A stretch of 64,000 nt of DNA from Taxillus chinensis (Eukaryota > Streptophyta > Magnoliopsida > Santalales > Loranthaceae), in contig CM042091.1 of NCBI GenBank assembly GCA_023512835.1, positions 23,329,506 through 23,393,505 of the forward strand. Reading direction: 5' to 3'. Of the stretch, positions 1 to 11,183 are shown one piece after another; the stretch's first letter is position 1; every line of letters starts with the position of its first letter. The notes under the pieces were generated by a model that was given only the letters and a program-made list of their open reading frames with translations, was not told where the DNA came from and searched no databases. Made by a program: the position numbers and the translations under genes.

Positions 1-830
1 TATCCTCAACAACAACAACTAGGGTACAACCGGAATCAGCAAGCAATCTCAACCATTTCGGAGAACTCGTAACCGAGGGGGAGATACCTCATTTCAAGAC
101 AAATATGTGCCCCCATGGATGAAGGTAATCCGTATGCTACGGATAATTATTTACACCCACCTCCAGGATTCGAAGGTAAAACCTCAACCTCAACAACAAA
201 GAAAGAGGAAGGGTATATCGAATGTGGATGAGCCAACCAAAAGAGAGGATAATTTGGAGGAAAGGGTAGTCACACTAGAATCTTCAATTAAGAATATGGA
301 GAAGTTACTTGTGAGTATGGCATGAATGTAAATCAAGGGGTGTCAACCAATACTTTTCCAAGTGACACCGAGGTGAACCCCAAGGAGAGCCGCAAGGCTA
401 TCACTCTAAGGAGCGGGAAGACACCGAATGAAGCCGAAGAGCCTAAGAAGAAGGCAATTCCCGAAGAACAAAGCAAACCCTTGGAAGTCGAAGACCAAGG
501 AAAATCGGATAAAGTCAAGAAAAAGTGCAAGAAAAGAAGGACAAGCAAACCGAGTCAAGACAGAATAGCCAAGAACAAAGGCAAGAGCTCAGCCTACTAT
601 GCCATTTCCTCGTAGGCCGAGGAACCAGAGGGTGAAGAAGAGTATGAGCGCTTCCCGAGTTTGTTCAAGAAGCTTGAGATTAACATTCCATTTGTGGAAG
701 TTTTGGGAGCAGATGCCTAGGTACGTAAAATACATCAAAGATTTTGTGACAAAGAAGAGGAAATATGGGGATCATGAGACGGTGGCGCCCACTAACGAGG
801 TGAGCAAGTGTTGTTCAACAGAGTTTGCCC
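1..830 (+). pseudogene. Athila gag, 3' portion (copy A1)
   Basis: Fragments in several frames match the C-terminal half of the A2 gag (40561-41358 minus): a Gln/Asn-rich stretch, the segment containing ITLRSGK, and a Lys/Glu-rich tail. Gag would form the virus-like particle in the cytoplasm. The N-terminal capsid part lies outside the window. At least three frame changes are needed to follow it, so it cannot be translated as one protein. Confidence 0.75.
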
Positions 831-1330
831 ATCAAGCATAAAGATCCGGGCAGCTTTAATCTCCCTTGTGTGATTGGCAATGCACCGCAAGAGCAGGCCC
901 TATGTGATTTAGGGGCCAGCATCAATTTGATTTCCTTTGCTTTGTACAAGCAACTTGGGCTTAAGGGCATGAAGCCCACTTCCATATCATTGCCTTGTCA
1001 GACCGGTCCACCGGAAGGCCGAAGGAATCATTGAAGATGTGCTAGTTAAAGTGGGCTCCTTCATATTTCCAACGGATTTTGTTGTTTTGGAGATGGAAGA
1101 AGATAGAGGAGTTCACCTACTCCTTGGAAGACCGTTTCGTAACGGGTCGTGCATTGATCGATGTTGCTCAAGGGCAGCTAACTCGAGAATTAATGAGGAG
1201 ACCTTAGTCTTCCACATGGGGAAGGCTTTGCAAGGTCAAGAGGAGGAGGATTGCCTTTGGGTCAAGACCTTGAGGAATTGGTGGAAGATTACTTGCGTAA
1301 GAAATTACCACCACCAATGATGGAGCCCTT
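831..1330 (+). pseudogene. Athila aspartic protease region (copy A1)
   Basis: The retropepsin motif appears as CDLGAS at 903-920, where the usual core is D-T/S-G; Leu in this position is shared with A2. It is followed by the LLGRPF segment typical of the protease C-terminus. The domain would cut the gag-pol polyprotein. Two frame breaks, near 1015 and 1140, separate the halves. Confidence 0.75.
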
Positions 1331-2680
1331 CACCATGAAGCTCAACAAGACGAAGAGATGTACTTGACGGCCGAGGAAGATGAGCAAACTACAAACTCTT
1401 TGGAGCAAGCCGAGGAGGAGAAAGAAGATGACATGCATCCACCTCCGGAATCAAGGAGCTGCCTGGACACCTAAGGTATGAATTTCTAGACTCTACAAAT
1501 CAATTCCCCGTTATTGTTGCTTCTAATTTGAATGATGTGGAGTGTACTCAATTGTTAAGTCCTTAGGAAACACAAAAAGGCCCTAGGATGGAACATTCAA
1601 GACATTAGGGGTATTAGTCCAGGGATTTGCATGCATAAGATTTTGATGAATGATGATTTTAAACCCACCGCCGAAAGACAAAGAAGATTAAACCCCGCTA
1701 TGAAAGAAGTTGTTAGAAAAGAAATTTTAAAATGGAAAAATGCGGGTATAATTTATGCTATTTCGGATAAGGGAGTGGGTGAGTCCATTGCATGTTGTGC
1801 CCAAGAAAGGGGCATGACCGTGATTAAGAATGAGAAAATGAATTGATCCCATCTCGCACCGTGACGGGGTGGAGAGTGTGTGTCGACTATAGGAAGCCGA
1901 ACAAGGCCACTAGGAAGGATCATTTTCCTCTTCCTTTCATCGACCAAATGTTGGATAAGTTAGCCGGCTATAGCCACTATCGCTTTTAGATGGCTATTCC
2001 GGTATAATCAGATCATGGTTAAGCCCGAGGACCAAGAAAAGACCACCTTCACGTGCCCTTTTGGCACATTTGCATTTAGGAGAATGCCATTTGGGCTTTG
2101 TAATGCCCCCCGCCACCTTTCAAAGGTGTATGATGGCTATTTTTCAGGGTTTGGTCGAGGAGATCATGGAGGTCTTCATGGATGACTTCTCGGTGTTTGG
2201 TTCCTCCTACCAACAAGGCTTTCGAAAAATCTAGATGTGGTCTTAGAGAGATGTGAGGAGAAGGAACTAGTCCTAAATTGGGAGAAATGCCATTTCATGG
2301 TAATCGAGGGGATAGTTCTAGGGCACAAGGTGTCTCGCACATGGTTTGGAGGTAGACAAGGCAAAAATCTCCACTATTGAGACTCGCCACCTCCAACTAA
2401 TGAAAAAAGGAGTGAGAAGTTTCCTTGGCCATGCCGGCTTTTATAGGAGATTCATTAAGGACTTCTCAAAAATTGCAAAACCCATGAGTAGGTTGTTAGA
2501 AAAAGACACAAGCTTTGAGTTTAATGAAGATTGCTTAGAAGCTTTCAACATCCTCAAGGGTAAGTTAGCCATCGCACCCGTTATAGTCACACCCGACCGG
2601 GCTCAACCTTTTGAGCTAACGTGTGATGCGAGTGATTATGCTGTGGGGGTAGTCTTAGGGCAAAGGCGAGAAAAGGTGTT
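1331..2680 (+). pseudogene. Athila reverse transcriptase (copy A1), frameshifted
   Basis: Linker followed by RT palm. The DYRK segment lies near 1885 and the catalytic box FMDDF at 2175-2189, followed by the [11 protein letters not shown] thumb/connection motif near 2420. It corresponds to residues 1-280 of the 795-residue A2 frame (37132-39519). Several single-base indels, for example around 1850, 1985 and 2110, break the frame. RT would copy element RNA into cDNA from a tRNA-Asp primer. Confidence 0.85.
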
Positions 2681-2960
2681 TAGTGGTCATTTACTATGCT
2701 AGTAAGACCTTAGATGATGCTCACCGTAACTATACCACCACCGAGAAAGAGTTGCTAGCCGTGGTTTATGGTCGCAACAAGTTTAGACCCTACCTTTGGG
2801 GGTCTAAAGTCATTGTTTATACCGATCATGCCGCGTTGAAATATTTGTTTGCTAAAAAAGAAGCTAAGCCACGCTTGATTAGACGGGTTCTCCTCTTACA
2901 GAATTTGACCTTGAAATTAGAGACACAAAGGGAGCCCTAAATTTCGTGGTCGATCACCTC
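2600..2960 (+). pseudogene. Athila RNase H (copy A1)
   Basis: CDASDYAVG near 2622 (first catalytic Asp), EKELLAVVY near 2745 (Glu) and [11 protein letters not shown] near 2818 (Asp) give the RNase H fold in order, but a frame change near 2683 splits it. The domain would degrade the RNA strand of the RNA/DNA hybrid and release the polypurine primer. Same arrangement as A2 residues 275-395. Confidence 0.85.
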
Positions 2961-3179
2961 TCCCGTGTGGAGAATGCACCTAAGTCTCTACCCATCAGAT
3001 GACTTTCCCGATGAGAAGTTGTTTGAGGTGCATCATCTTCCTTGGTTTGTCGACATAGCAAATTATTTAGCCACGGGTTCATACCCAACAGCTTAGACTA
3101 CCACCAGGAGAAAGAAATTGGTAAAGTGGATGCTAGAAATACATTTGGGAAGACCCAATTCTTTATAGGAGGTGTCCAG

Positions 3180-4314
3180 ACCAAATCATAAGAAAGTGTG
3201 TCCTTGAGGAGGAGGTAGATGACATAATACATCATTGTCATGCATCACATTATGGGGGCCACTTTGGGGTGCAAAGAACTCGTGGCTAAGATCATGCAAA
3301 GGTGGCTTTTATTGGCCTCACATGGTGAAAGACACCTATGTCTACATCAAAAAGTGTGATAGATGTCAAAGGGTAGGTGGTCTATCTAGGAAAATGAGAT
3401 GCCCTTAATCGGAATTCTTCCACTTGAAATTTTTGACATTTGGGGCATTGACTTCATGGGGCCCTTCCCCAATTCGATGGGTATTCATACATTTTGCTTG
3501 CCGTGGATTATGTGTTCAAGTGGGGAAGCTATTCCTACTAGAGTGAATGATGCTAGGGTTGTGACTCACTTCCTTACTAGGAACATCTTTAGCCGTTTTG
3601 GGACACCAAGGGCTATAATCGTGATGAGGGTAGTCATTTTCGCAACAAATTGTTTGATAAATTATTGAACAAGTATGGTGTCACTCATAGAAGTCTTTAG
3701 CTTACCACCCACAAGCTAATGGACAAGGTATGTCCAACAGAGAGATTAAGGCCATTTTAGAGAAAACCGTTGGAGCCAATAGGAAAGATTGGTCTCAAAG
3801 GCTTGACGAAGCCTTATGGGCATATAGGACAGCTTACAAAACTCCCATTGGGATGTCACCTTACCGTATTCTATATGGTAAGGCATGTCACTTGCCTCGT
3901 GGAACTAGAACACAAGGCTCATTGGGCCTCAAGAAGTTAAATTTCAACCCACAAGAGATCAAGGAGCTTAGGACGACTCAATTAATTGAGTTAGATGAGC
4001 TTAGGTTGGACGCCTATGATATGCTAAATTTTACAAAGAAAGAACTAAGAAATGGCATGATAGGAACTCAACAATGAACCTTTAACCTTAGGACAGAAAG
4101 TTCTTCTATTTAACACAAGGTTGAGGTTATTTCCTGGCAAATTAAGGTCCAAGTGGATGGGACCTTTTGTGATAGTTGATAAGAAGCCATATGGGAGCTT
4201 TGAGCTCCAAGTCAGAGATGGCAAGAAATTTTGGGTGAATGGCAACAGTCGAAACCTTACTTTGATTCAACTCGTAGGGAGATAGTTGATTCCCTCTCTT
4301 TCACCATTGCATGA
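3180..4314 (+). pseudogene. Athila integrase (copy A1)
   Basis: The zinc-binding N-terminus ([12 protein letters not shown] near 3229, CDRCQ near 3355) is followed by the catalytic core with GIDFMGPF near 3446 and a degraded second Asp block near 3620. The C-terminal region ends at a stop at 4312-4314. Integrase would insert the cDNA. The DDE core is split by indels near 3475, 3625 and 3700. The next feature downstream is a spacer carrying a promoter-like block before ORF3. Confidence 0.85.
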
Positions 4315-4339
4315 TCATCAACCGAAAGTCTAGCTGCGC

Positions 4340-4376
4340 ACTTTAAATAAAGCGCCGGTTGGGAGGCAACCCAATG
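4340..4376 (+). other. Conserved hairpin after pol (GGTTG..CAACC)
   Basis: A short stem GGTTG/CAACC with a GGAGG loop lies just after the pol stop. The same element stands at 36911-36940 in A2 on the other strand. It survives in two diverged copies where the surrounding coding sequence is broken, which suggests a role in RNA structure or processing. I recall similar sequence after pol in other Athila elements; its function is not known to me. Confidence 0.5.
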
Positions 4377-4589
4377 TTTATTGCTATGTTTTATTTTATG
4401 TTATTTTCTTTTATTTGTTTTCTTCAATAAATTTGTTTGCAAGCTAACCATCGTGCAGAGACTTTGTTCCTTTCTTAGCTAACCATGTGCGGGATGAGCA
4501 AATTATTGGGTCCCGAACTTGTGGAATTATTTTTAAAGTCAAAGTCAAGGAGCAAGGAGCAAGTGAAGCCCAAAAGTGCTTGAAGATGG

Positions 4590-5045
4590 GCTCAAACAAT
4601 TCACGTGCAAGACTTAAAGATGGTCCATAATGCATAAGCAACTCGATGGAGAAATTTGGGCCGGCTTTGGGCTGGAACGTGAATTTGCACGTGAATTGCC
4701 CAATTCACGTGCACCTCCTTTTGAGCCAGAACTTCTCGGAATGGTAGATGAAGACCATGTGAATCACGTTTACTCTTGCACGCGAATTGCTAGACGTCAT
4801 ATGGAGGCCCAAAAATGCAAAATACCGATTTTAGCCCTCCTAGAAGCTTCCCACAATTCACGTGCGTAAGGAAGTATTGCTTTCCACCCGCTGGGGACCC
4901 ACCACCAAAGTTTGGGACGATTCTCGACTCGCACGCCAATTCAGCCAATTCACGTGCAGAGGGTATTTTGGCCGAACACTCTGAAAAGTTAGGGCACGTG
5001 TATCACGCCAATTGGAGCATCTTTCCTTCTCGCACGCTATATAAA
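4590..5045 (+). promoter_or_regulatory. Internal promoter-like block before ORF3 (copy A1)
   Basis: CACGTG (G-box core) recurs near 4603, 4690, 4707, 4858, 4951 and 4994. One pair forms an inverted repeat with arms GCACGTGAATTG and its complement around a 2-base centre. A TATATAAA box follows at 5038-5045, then a CT-rich leader and the ORF3 ATG at 5176. The order matches the Athila LTR promoter (9340-9670). The same block precedes ORF3 in A2 and A3. Promoter activity is inferred. Confidence 0.6.
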
Positions 5046-5175
5046 GGGAGGCCATCTTCAAAGGCTTCCACACCAAAATCACCGCGGATCTCGAGTATTA
5101 GAGAAAGCTCCGCCCCCTTTTGCTCTCTTGCTCTTCGCGTTTTCTCGCTCTTGTTCTTATTTTCTCATTCCAAAG

Positions 5176-7528
5176 ATGGTGCGCACAAGGAGGACCGGCC
5201 AGGAGGAGGTGCACTCACCTAGTGCCGATAGCCAACCCGAGGAGGAGATACTCTTGGGGCATGCTCTTGACATGCATGCTTTGGAGGCTTCAGAGCCGGG
5301 TCGGGCTAGAGAGGTGGTCGTTAAAATTCAAACTCGGGATTACAAAGGTTAGTATCCGCCCACCAGCTATTTCCTATTCTCGCCTTACAAGACTTCTATG
5401 CATCCGTCTCTCGGGAACGAGGATGAACCGATAGGGTCAGGCAAGGGGTTTATGTCGTAATAACCCCCGATATTATTAGAAATTGCTTTAACCTCCCCGA
5501 ACCCGCAGTAGTTTTCCTCGCCTAAGCCTAGAGAATTTGGTACCGCATGTAACTATGCTAGAAAATTTCAAAGTCGAAGGCAGTATACCAAGAATGGTTT
5601 TGTTGGAAAATTTAGATGCCTAGCTTACCCGGTAGGGAAATGCTTATCGATTCGCACCGTGGGCTAGATAAGGTGCCTAAGCCACACCTGGAGTTCATGT
5701 ATAGCATTGATCATATGCTAAATGTGGATTGGGCCACTACCATTTTTAACTGGTGGAAGAAAAACTCATCCAAGCGCATCAATGGCGGAATTTTGTGTAT
5801 GATATTTCAAAGCATGCCTCGCTTTGCATTTTTCCTCCATGGAGAGCATTACTTTTCCTTCTCACCGGGTGTTAAGAGTATTGCAAGTCGAAGGAGGTTT
5901 GGGGGTCAGCACCAGAGGTCATTGGGCAACCAATGTTCCTCCTCCATCACAGCCCGCTAGCACAACGTGTTCATGTGGAGCGATCCACGGACTTTGCAAG
6001 GGAGACCTCTCCTCATTTGGATCAAAGGAAGCAGACTTTATACGGACTCACCGCCATGTACATGCGCTCAATGTACACAAAGAAGACATTTTCAATTTCT
6101 TTCAAGGCATTAGTGGGCGGTGGTGAGCCAAGTGGAGGTCATCAATCGGGCACTCACTAATGGGCACATCACTAATGCCCAATTTGAAGAATTAATGGCC
6201 CTCATCTCTCGGAGACCAACAAGCTACTTCACAACCTAGAACCAGAGCATGGGAGGCCCCGAATGTAGCCGCTCATGCATCACCTAGAGCATGGGAGGCC
6301 CCGTAAGCTCCTCCCGCCGCATCTATCGAAGCTTGGAGGCAAGAAACACACAGAGCTCAGGGAGGCCAATGCCGTAACCCCCAGCGAGGTGGAAGCCCCG
6401 AGGAAGGACAACAAAGAAGTCAAAGGCCTCCTAGGCAAAATCCGGAAGGCTTTGAGCAAGAGGAAAGCATCAAAACGTTCTCCTATAGTGGAGATATCCG
6501 ACGAAGAACCCTCTCCATCCCCCCGAAGATGCTTATCCAGCCCAGTGGATCCACCTCAACAAGAACCTTCAAACCACCCATCCCATTATCATCCAGAGGA
6601 GGCAGAGCCAAGAACGGTATTCACCCTTCCAACCTCAAGAGGAGGCAGAGCGCGCACAGGTATTCACCCTTCCACCCTTTACGTATCCCCCGCATATTCT
6701 CGTGCCCTGGTGCCTCGCTATACTTCCAAAGATCTTGGGGTGCATACATGCCCGCCGAACCCGAAGATCTACTTGGCCCTCCCTGTTCATTTAATCATTA
6801 ATCCAGCTTTATCGTCGAAGAGAGCCAAGCAAAGATTTGAAGAATTCATCAATTCCACAGTCATAGGGCTCGATTTATACGGGATAATGATATCTTCACT
6901 CCTTTTAGCTTCAAGAGGATCTCGGAGAATGAATATCTCTATGCCGACGAGATAGACCTCTTCTGCAGACCATGCGGTATGTAAGCGGAGGCCGAGCCTC
7001 ATAATTACCCCTTAGCCTGGGTACACTTCCATCATGCCGTGTGAGCTTTTCAATCAACCCTTGTCCGAAGAGGTATGGCGCCAACGCATTAATGGAGAGA
7101 ATGAAGGGCACCGCCCTTGGCATGGTATGCATGAGGTGCCGATTCCGGTGCACATTGACCGCCACTATGTACTTGTCCGTGTGAATCCGGATGTAGGCCA
7201 TGCCGTGCTATATGATCCAAGCCAAGGCGAAGGGTTTGCTAGACGGAAAAGACAAGCAAGGCATGGGTTCATCAAACGCATGAAAGTGGCAATGATCAAA
7301 GAAGGCTTGTTGGCGGACAAGCTCCCTCTTATTCACTACAATGAAATGCAATTCCCCCAACGACTGACCAATTCAGTGCGGGATCTTTGTTTGCTACTAC
7401 ATGACGGGTATTCGCAAGGGAAGGAAAATTGGGAAGTGCGCGGCGAGACGCCGGCCGACTTTGTGGCTCAAAGACCTGAATGGTGGCCAATGTCATCTAC
7501 TATTACAAGTGTGCCAAACCAGGGGTAA
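5176..7528 (+). pseudogene. ORF3 of Athila copy A1: plant-mobile-like plus Ulp1-like protease, broken
   Basis: Starts MVRTRRTGQEEVHSPSAD as in A2 and A3. Parts in order: a mobile-domain-like region (VITPDIIRNCFNLP, then FVGKFRCL, then HMLNVDWATTIF); a linker rich in Pro, Glu and Ser with repeated YHPEEA/FQPQEE-like segments; and a Ulp1-type C48 protease segment with HIDRHYVLVRV (His) and VLYDPSQ (Asp). The Gln/Cys part is shifted out of frame near 7360-7385. Ulp1-type proteases cleave SUMO or related proteins. There is no signal peptide or membrane segment, so it does not look like an envelope protein despite its position. Several frameshifts. Confidence 0.7.
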
Positions 7529-9074
7529 GTGTTTTTCCTACTCCTTCTTTTATGCCATGAGGACATAAAGATATTTTAAGTGTGGTGTATGGGAGTGACT
7601 TGAGCCACTTGCTTGTCTTTTATGTTGTGATCGCATGTTTTATTTAAAAAAAAAAAAAAACTGTTTTTTAGTTGCATGATTGTTTGAGTTGTTTGCTTGA
7701 ATGATTTGCTTGTGGAGACATGGATATTAAGTATGCAATTTTGGCTTAAAATTTATTTTTTATGCCACATTAGTATCATGTTGTGATAAGGGTGTTAAAG
7801 TAGTTAAAATGTGCTCGAATTGGTTTAATCATGTCTTTATCTTTTGAATGATATCACCATGTTTTTGGAGCCGAGTTTTGAATATTAGCCGAGCATGAAA
7901 TGCTATGATAGACCTAAGTAACCCTTAAAGTTGAGTGAAAAAGAAATGAAAAATGAGAACTGCCTTCTCTTTTTAGCCCTTGAGTGACATTTATGGTTTA
8001 TGGGTAATAGTTTGATTTGCTACTCATCTTGCATTCAACATTAGTTATTTAATGGTAGGAGTCAAGTAAGCATGTGATTACTTATTAGTGCTCGTTGTTT
8101 GGGTGTTTAGTTAGGACGCAAGACCTCTAAGTCATTGTGGACTGTCTTTGCATTCTTTTCTTTATTGTGAGATATTATCGAAAAGGTCGTGGATATGGAA
8201 TGTGAAAAAGCCATCACTTAATTGGAAAATGGGACGTGAGACATCAATGAATTTCTGCCTCTCCTTATGTAGCAAAATGGCAAGGGGTATGCATTAGAAA
8301 AATCAGTCTTATTTATGTGTTATGTGAGGAAAAAAAAGAGTGAATAATCCACAAGGGAGAGCAAAAATGCAACCTTGTAAGGTTATTAAAAAAAAAAAAA
8401 AAAAGAAAAAAAAAAAAAGAAAGATTCGTAATAAAAGCCACACTGGCTTGATGTTTATGTGTGATTATTTATTTGTGAAGCCACATTGGCTGACCGTGTT
8501 TTGTTTTGAGAATGTCGAGCTCAATTCTTTAGCTCATGGTTTTGTTTTATCAGTTAAAAGAAGGGAGTTTACGGTTTAGATTAGCGTGTGAGTTCAAGTA
8601 AAGTAGAATAGAGTGTGTTTTCTTTGATGAGCACAATAGGGAACTCTCATGATTGCTTGGCAAGTACTTAATCAATAGCCAATGGCGAGTGTAGAGATAG
8701 AGTTTTCCATCCATTGTTCATTGATAGGTATTGGGCTTGAGAATTATTATATTTGAGTGAGGTCGCTTATCCTTGGTAAGAACTTAAAGGGAAACTAGGT
8801 GCTATTTTATCATGGATTGCTTGCTCATATCTCAAATTTAAGTGGAGATATTGCATGGTTGTTGGACTAGGGATATGGACATGAATGAACTAAGCTATGA
8901 CTCATTTTGATGCTTAAATTCCCATTTCATCATGATAGAGTTGCATGCTTAGGAAACCATGATTCTCCTTGATTGTTATTTTATTTTTCTTCCGTTTGAT
9001 CGCGTGTTTATTTTATTTTTGCATGCTTGTATGTTTTTGCTTGAGGACAAGCAATGGTTCAAGTGTGGTGTATT
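7529..9074 (+). other. Athila A1 3' non-coding tail, A-runs and polypurine tract
   Basis: No coding signal. Contains A-runs (7647-7661, 8389-8425) and ends in an AAGTGTGGTGTATT purine-rich stretch directly before the LTR start TGATAAC, the likely plus-strand primer. The same 1.5-kb tail occurs in reverse at 32274-33763 (A2) and 59558-61036 (A3). Confidence 0.75.
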
Positions 9075-10358
9075 TGATAACGTGCATTTTATGCCGTTAT
9101 TCTAGTGTTTATTTAGGATGTTTAAGAGCATGATTAGAGCCTTATTGCTTCATATATCATATATATTTGCTCTAACCCCTAGGAAGATGCTAGTTGCAAA
9201 TACATGCGTTTTAAGTCGCTTTGGCAGATTTTGGACCTCACTTTTGACATAGGTAGATGGCCTCAAACAATTTGCGTGCAAGAACAAAAGTTTCTTAGAA
9301 TGATGTCCTCTACCTACCACGAAATTTCAGAGCATTTGGAGCGATGAACGTGAATTCACCCATTTCACGTGCAAGCCTATTTTTGCCTCTCGGGCCTCTA
9401 CAGATGCAAGGAAGCTTGGGGAGAAGTTTGAGCCGATTTGGAGGTGCACGTGAATTCACCATATCACGTGCAAATTGGCGTGCAAAGATATTTTTGGACC
9501 GATCCAATCGTTTTTCCATGCCGATCATTTGTTCCTGAAGGCCCAAGTCCAAATTGTGAATGACGAAGATAGAGTTTTTAATGTTTCGAGTGTTACTTAT
9601 CAAAACTACGCCGTTTTGATAAGTGGGCTAGGTTACACACCTCAAGGCCCATCCAAACTCTATAAATAAGAGCTCCACGCCCTTGCTAGCTATGCCTAAC
9701 CCCCCTACACGTTTAGAGAGAGAGAGAGAGGCTCCACGACTTGGAGGTGCTCCTTGACCTAGGAGAGAGCCGCCGTCGCAGCAGCTGCCGCGGATTTTGG
9801 AGCTCGGATTTGAAGCTTTGTCGTGCGCGTGATCAAGAAGAAGATGTTGAGCTTTTTCGCTTTGGTTTTGCTTGTAATCATGCGTGAGTAGTTCTTTTAA
9901 TCTAGGGGAGCAATGTAGCCCCTTGTTGCTTTGCCGTGTTTATGAATATTGGGTTTGGATGATTGAAGTTTTGCATGTTTTATGAATCTGCTCTTAATTC
10001 TATCTTTGGATGTACACCTTGGTATTCTTAGCCCTAGTCTGGGGGCGGATCGAGATTCATAACTTATTTGTAATTGGTGTGATCATTATCCTTTTGCAAG
10101 TATGATTTATTGGCTTTGCATGTTTGTGTGTTTTGATGACCATTCTGGCATACAACTCTTAAAAGGACCTCAATGACCATTTGTTGTCCTTGGCTTATGT
10201 TTAGCATGTTTTCAATCAGACAACCCTAATATCATGAACCAAGAGAGATAACATAGGGAGGTGAAATTGTGACCCTAGATGCTTTTAATCCTTGAATCTT
10301 AACCCTAAAATCAGTTTACTTTCTTTGTTTATTCGTAAAACCAAATAAAATAATTTAA
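9075..10358 (+). repeat. Athila A1 3' LTR, truncated
   Basis: Begins TGATAACGTGCATTTTATG, the reverse complement of the right end of the A2 LTRs. It follows them through the inverted CACGTG repeats, TATA box, a (GA)n run at 9715-9730 and the ATCAGTTTACTTTC segment. About 280 terminal bases, including the ...GTTCGTCA end, are missing and replaced by A-rich sequence. Confidence 0.85.
9340..9670 (+). promoter_or_regulatory. Athila LTR promoter (A1)
   Basis: Inverted CACGTG repeats near 9349-9383 and 9447-9472, with arms such as GCACGTGA and TCACGTGC. A palindrome ATCAAAAC-N6-GTTTTGAT follows at 9599-9620, then TATAAATA at 9661-9668. Spacing from palindrome to TATA box is about 40 bases. The same order holds in the other Athila LTRs and, with changed cores, in the Tekay LTR. 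Confidence 0.7.
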
Positions 10359-10659
10359 TTAAAAAAAAAAACAAAAAAAATAAAAAAAAAAAAAAAAATA
10401 AATTGATAAAAAAAAATAAAAAAAAAAAAACAAAACCCCCGCGGGGCGCTCCCCCCCTTTCGCCAGAATATATAAAAAAAAAAAAAAAAAAAAATAAAAA
10501 AAAAAAAAAAAAAAAAAAAAAAATAAATTATTTATAAAAAAAAAAAAAAAAACAACCCAAAAAAAAACACCAAAAACCCCAAAAAAAAACCCCCCAAAAA
10601 TTAACAAACAAAAATCACAAAACAAAAAAAAAAAAAACCAAAAACACAAAAAAAAACCA
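10359..10659. repeat. A-rich low-complexity block, possibly a sequencing or assembly artefact
   Basis: Almost pure A with scattered T, C and a short C/G-rich island (10434-10465). It replaces the end of the A1 LTR and abuts a Sirevirus gag fragment, with no target duplication or element end at either edge. The composition resembles a failed consensus or a homopolymer read tail more than an ordinary poly(A) tail. Confidence 0.6.
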
Positions 10660-11128
10660 AACATCGACTTCCTTCATATAGAATAGTCAATTTGTCCCAC
10701 AACGCCTTTTGTCGTGCAGCCCCGGACGTCCGTGAAAGCCTCGAATCCAAGGACGATGTCACGCTAGAGCCTTTTTATCGCGTATTGCCAGGCTCTTTCA
10801 TCGTGAGTGAGTTCAAAGATTAGTCTTTGGCCTCCCGACCCCATTTTCTCCGATGGTCATCGGAATGGGAAGCCCCGATGAAGACAAGGCCACATTAGAT
10901 GATCATGACAGTCATGAACATCTTCATGCGAGCTTTCCACCGGGAGAAAAGCTCGGTGTGAACTTTGGCGGTTTGCTTAAAGTATAGCCTGAACTCCGTG
11001 GTTGAGGAGCAGCGGCAGCAGAGGTTGAGGTAGATCAACATTTTCACTTGCTCGGTTGGGAAGGGGCTCTTGAGCTCCCCCGGAGTTAAGGCGGGTATTG
11101 AATAGCATGTCTTTCTTTGGCCATTGTT
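10660..11128 (-). pseudogene. Sirevirus gag N-terminal fragment
   Basis: On the minus strand it starts at an ATG at 11126-11128 (MAKERHA-like) and matches the gag of the full element (ATG at 53999-54001), including the Pro-rich N-terminus and the GERAWQ-like region. The frame is broken by small indels and cut off at about 10660. Gag would assemble the particle. Confidence 0.65.
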
Positions 11129-11164
11129 AAGTTGAGAGGGAGTGAGGGATCTCTACGAGCGGTA

Positions 11165-11183
11165 GAACTTGCTCGATACCACT
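11165..11183 (-). other. Primer-binding site, initiator tRNA-Met type
   Basis: The minus strand reads TGGTATCGAGC immediately inside the LTR. Plant Ty1/copia elements normally have TGGTATCAGAGC, complementary to the 3' end of initiator tRNA-Met. One A is missing here, exactly as at 54049-54059. Confidence 0.75.

Larger units (their letters stand above)
1..10358 (+). mobile_element. Athila-type Ty3/gypsy retrotransposon copy A1, both ends incomplete
   Basis: Order on the plus strand is gag (3' part), protease, RT, RNase H, integrase, a spacer with a promoter-like block, ORF3, a 1.5-kb non-coding tail and a 3' LTR. The same order and near-identical proteins occur in A2 (30771-56780), whose primer site matches tRNA-Asp, as in Athila/Calypso elements. 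The 5' LTR and gag start lie left of the window. The 3' LTR fades at about 10358 into A-rich sequence, losing roughly its last 280 bases. Reading frames are split by many indels, often where A2 or A3 has CTG or CAG. It is a dead copy, or a poorly resolved one. Confidence 0.9.

Noticed and set aside
10359..10664. A 101-residue Phe-rich frame on the minus strand
   Set aside because: It is only the translation of the A-rich low-complexity block; no protein-like composition.
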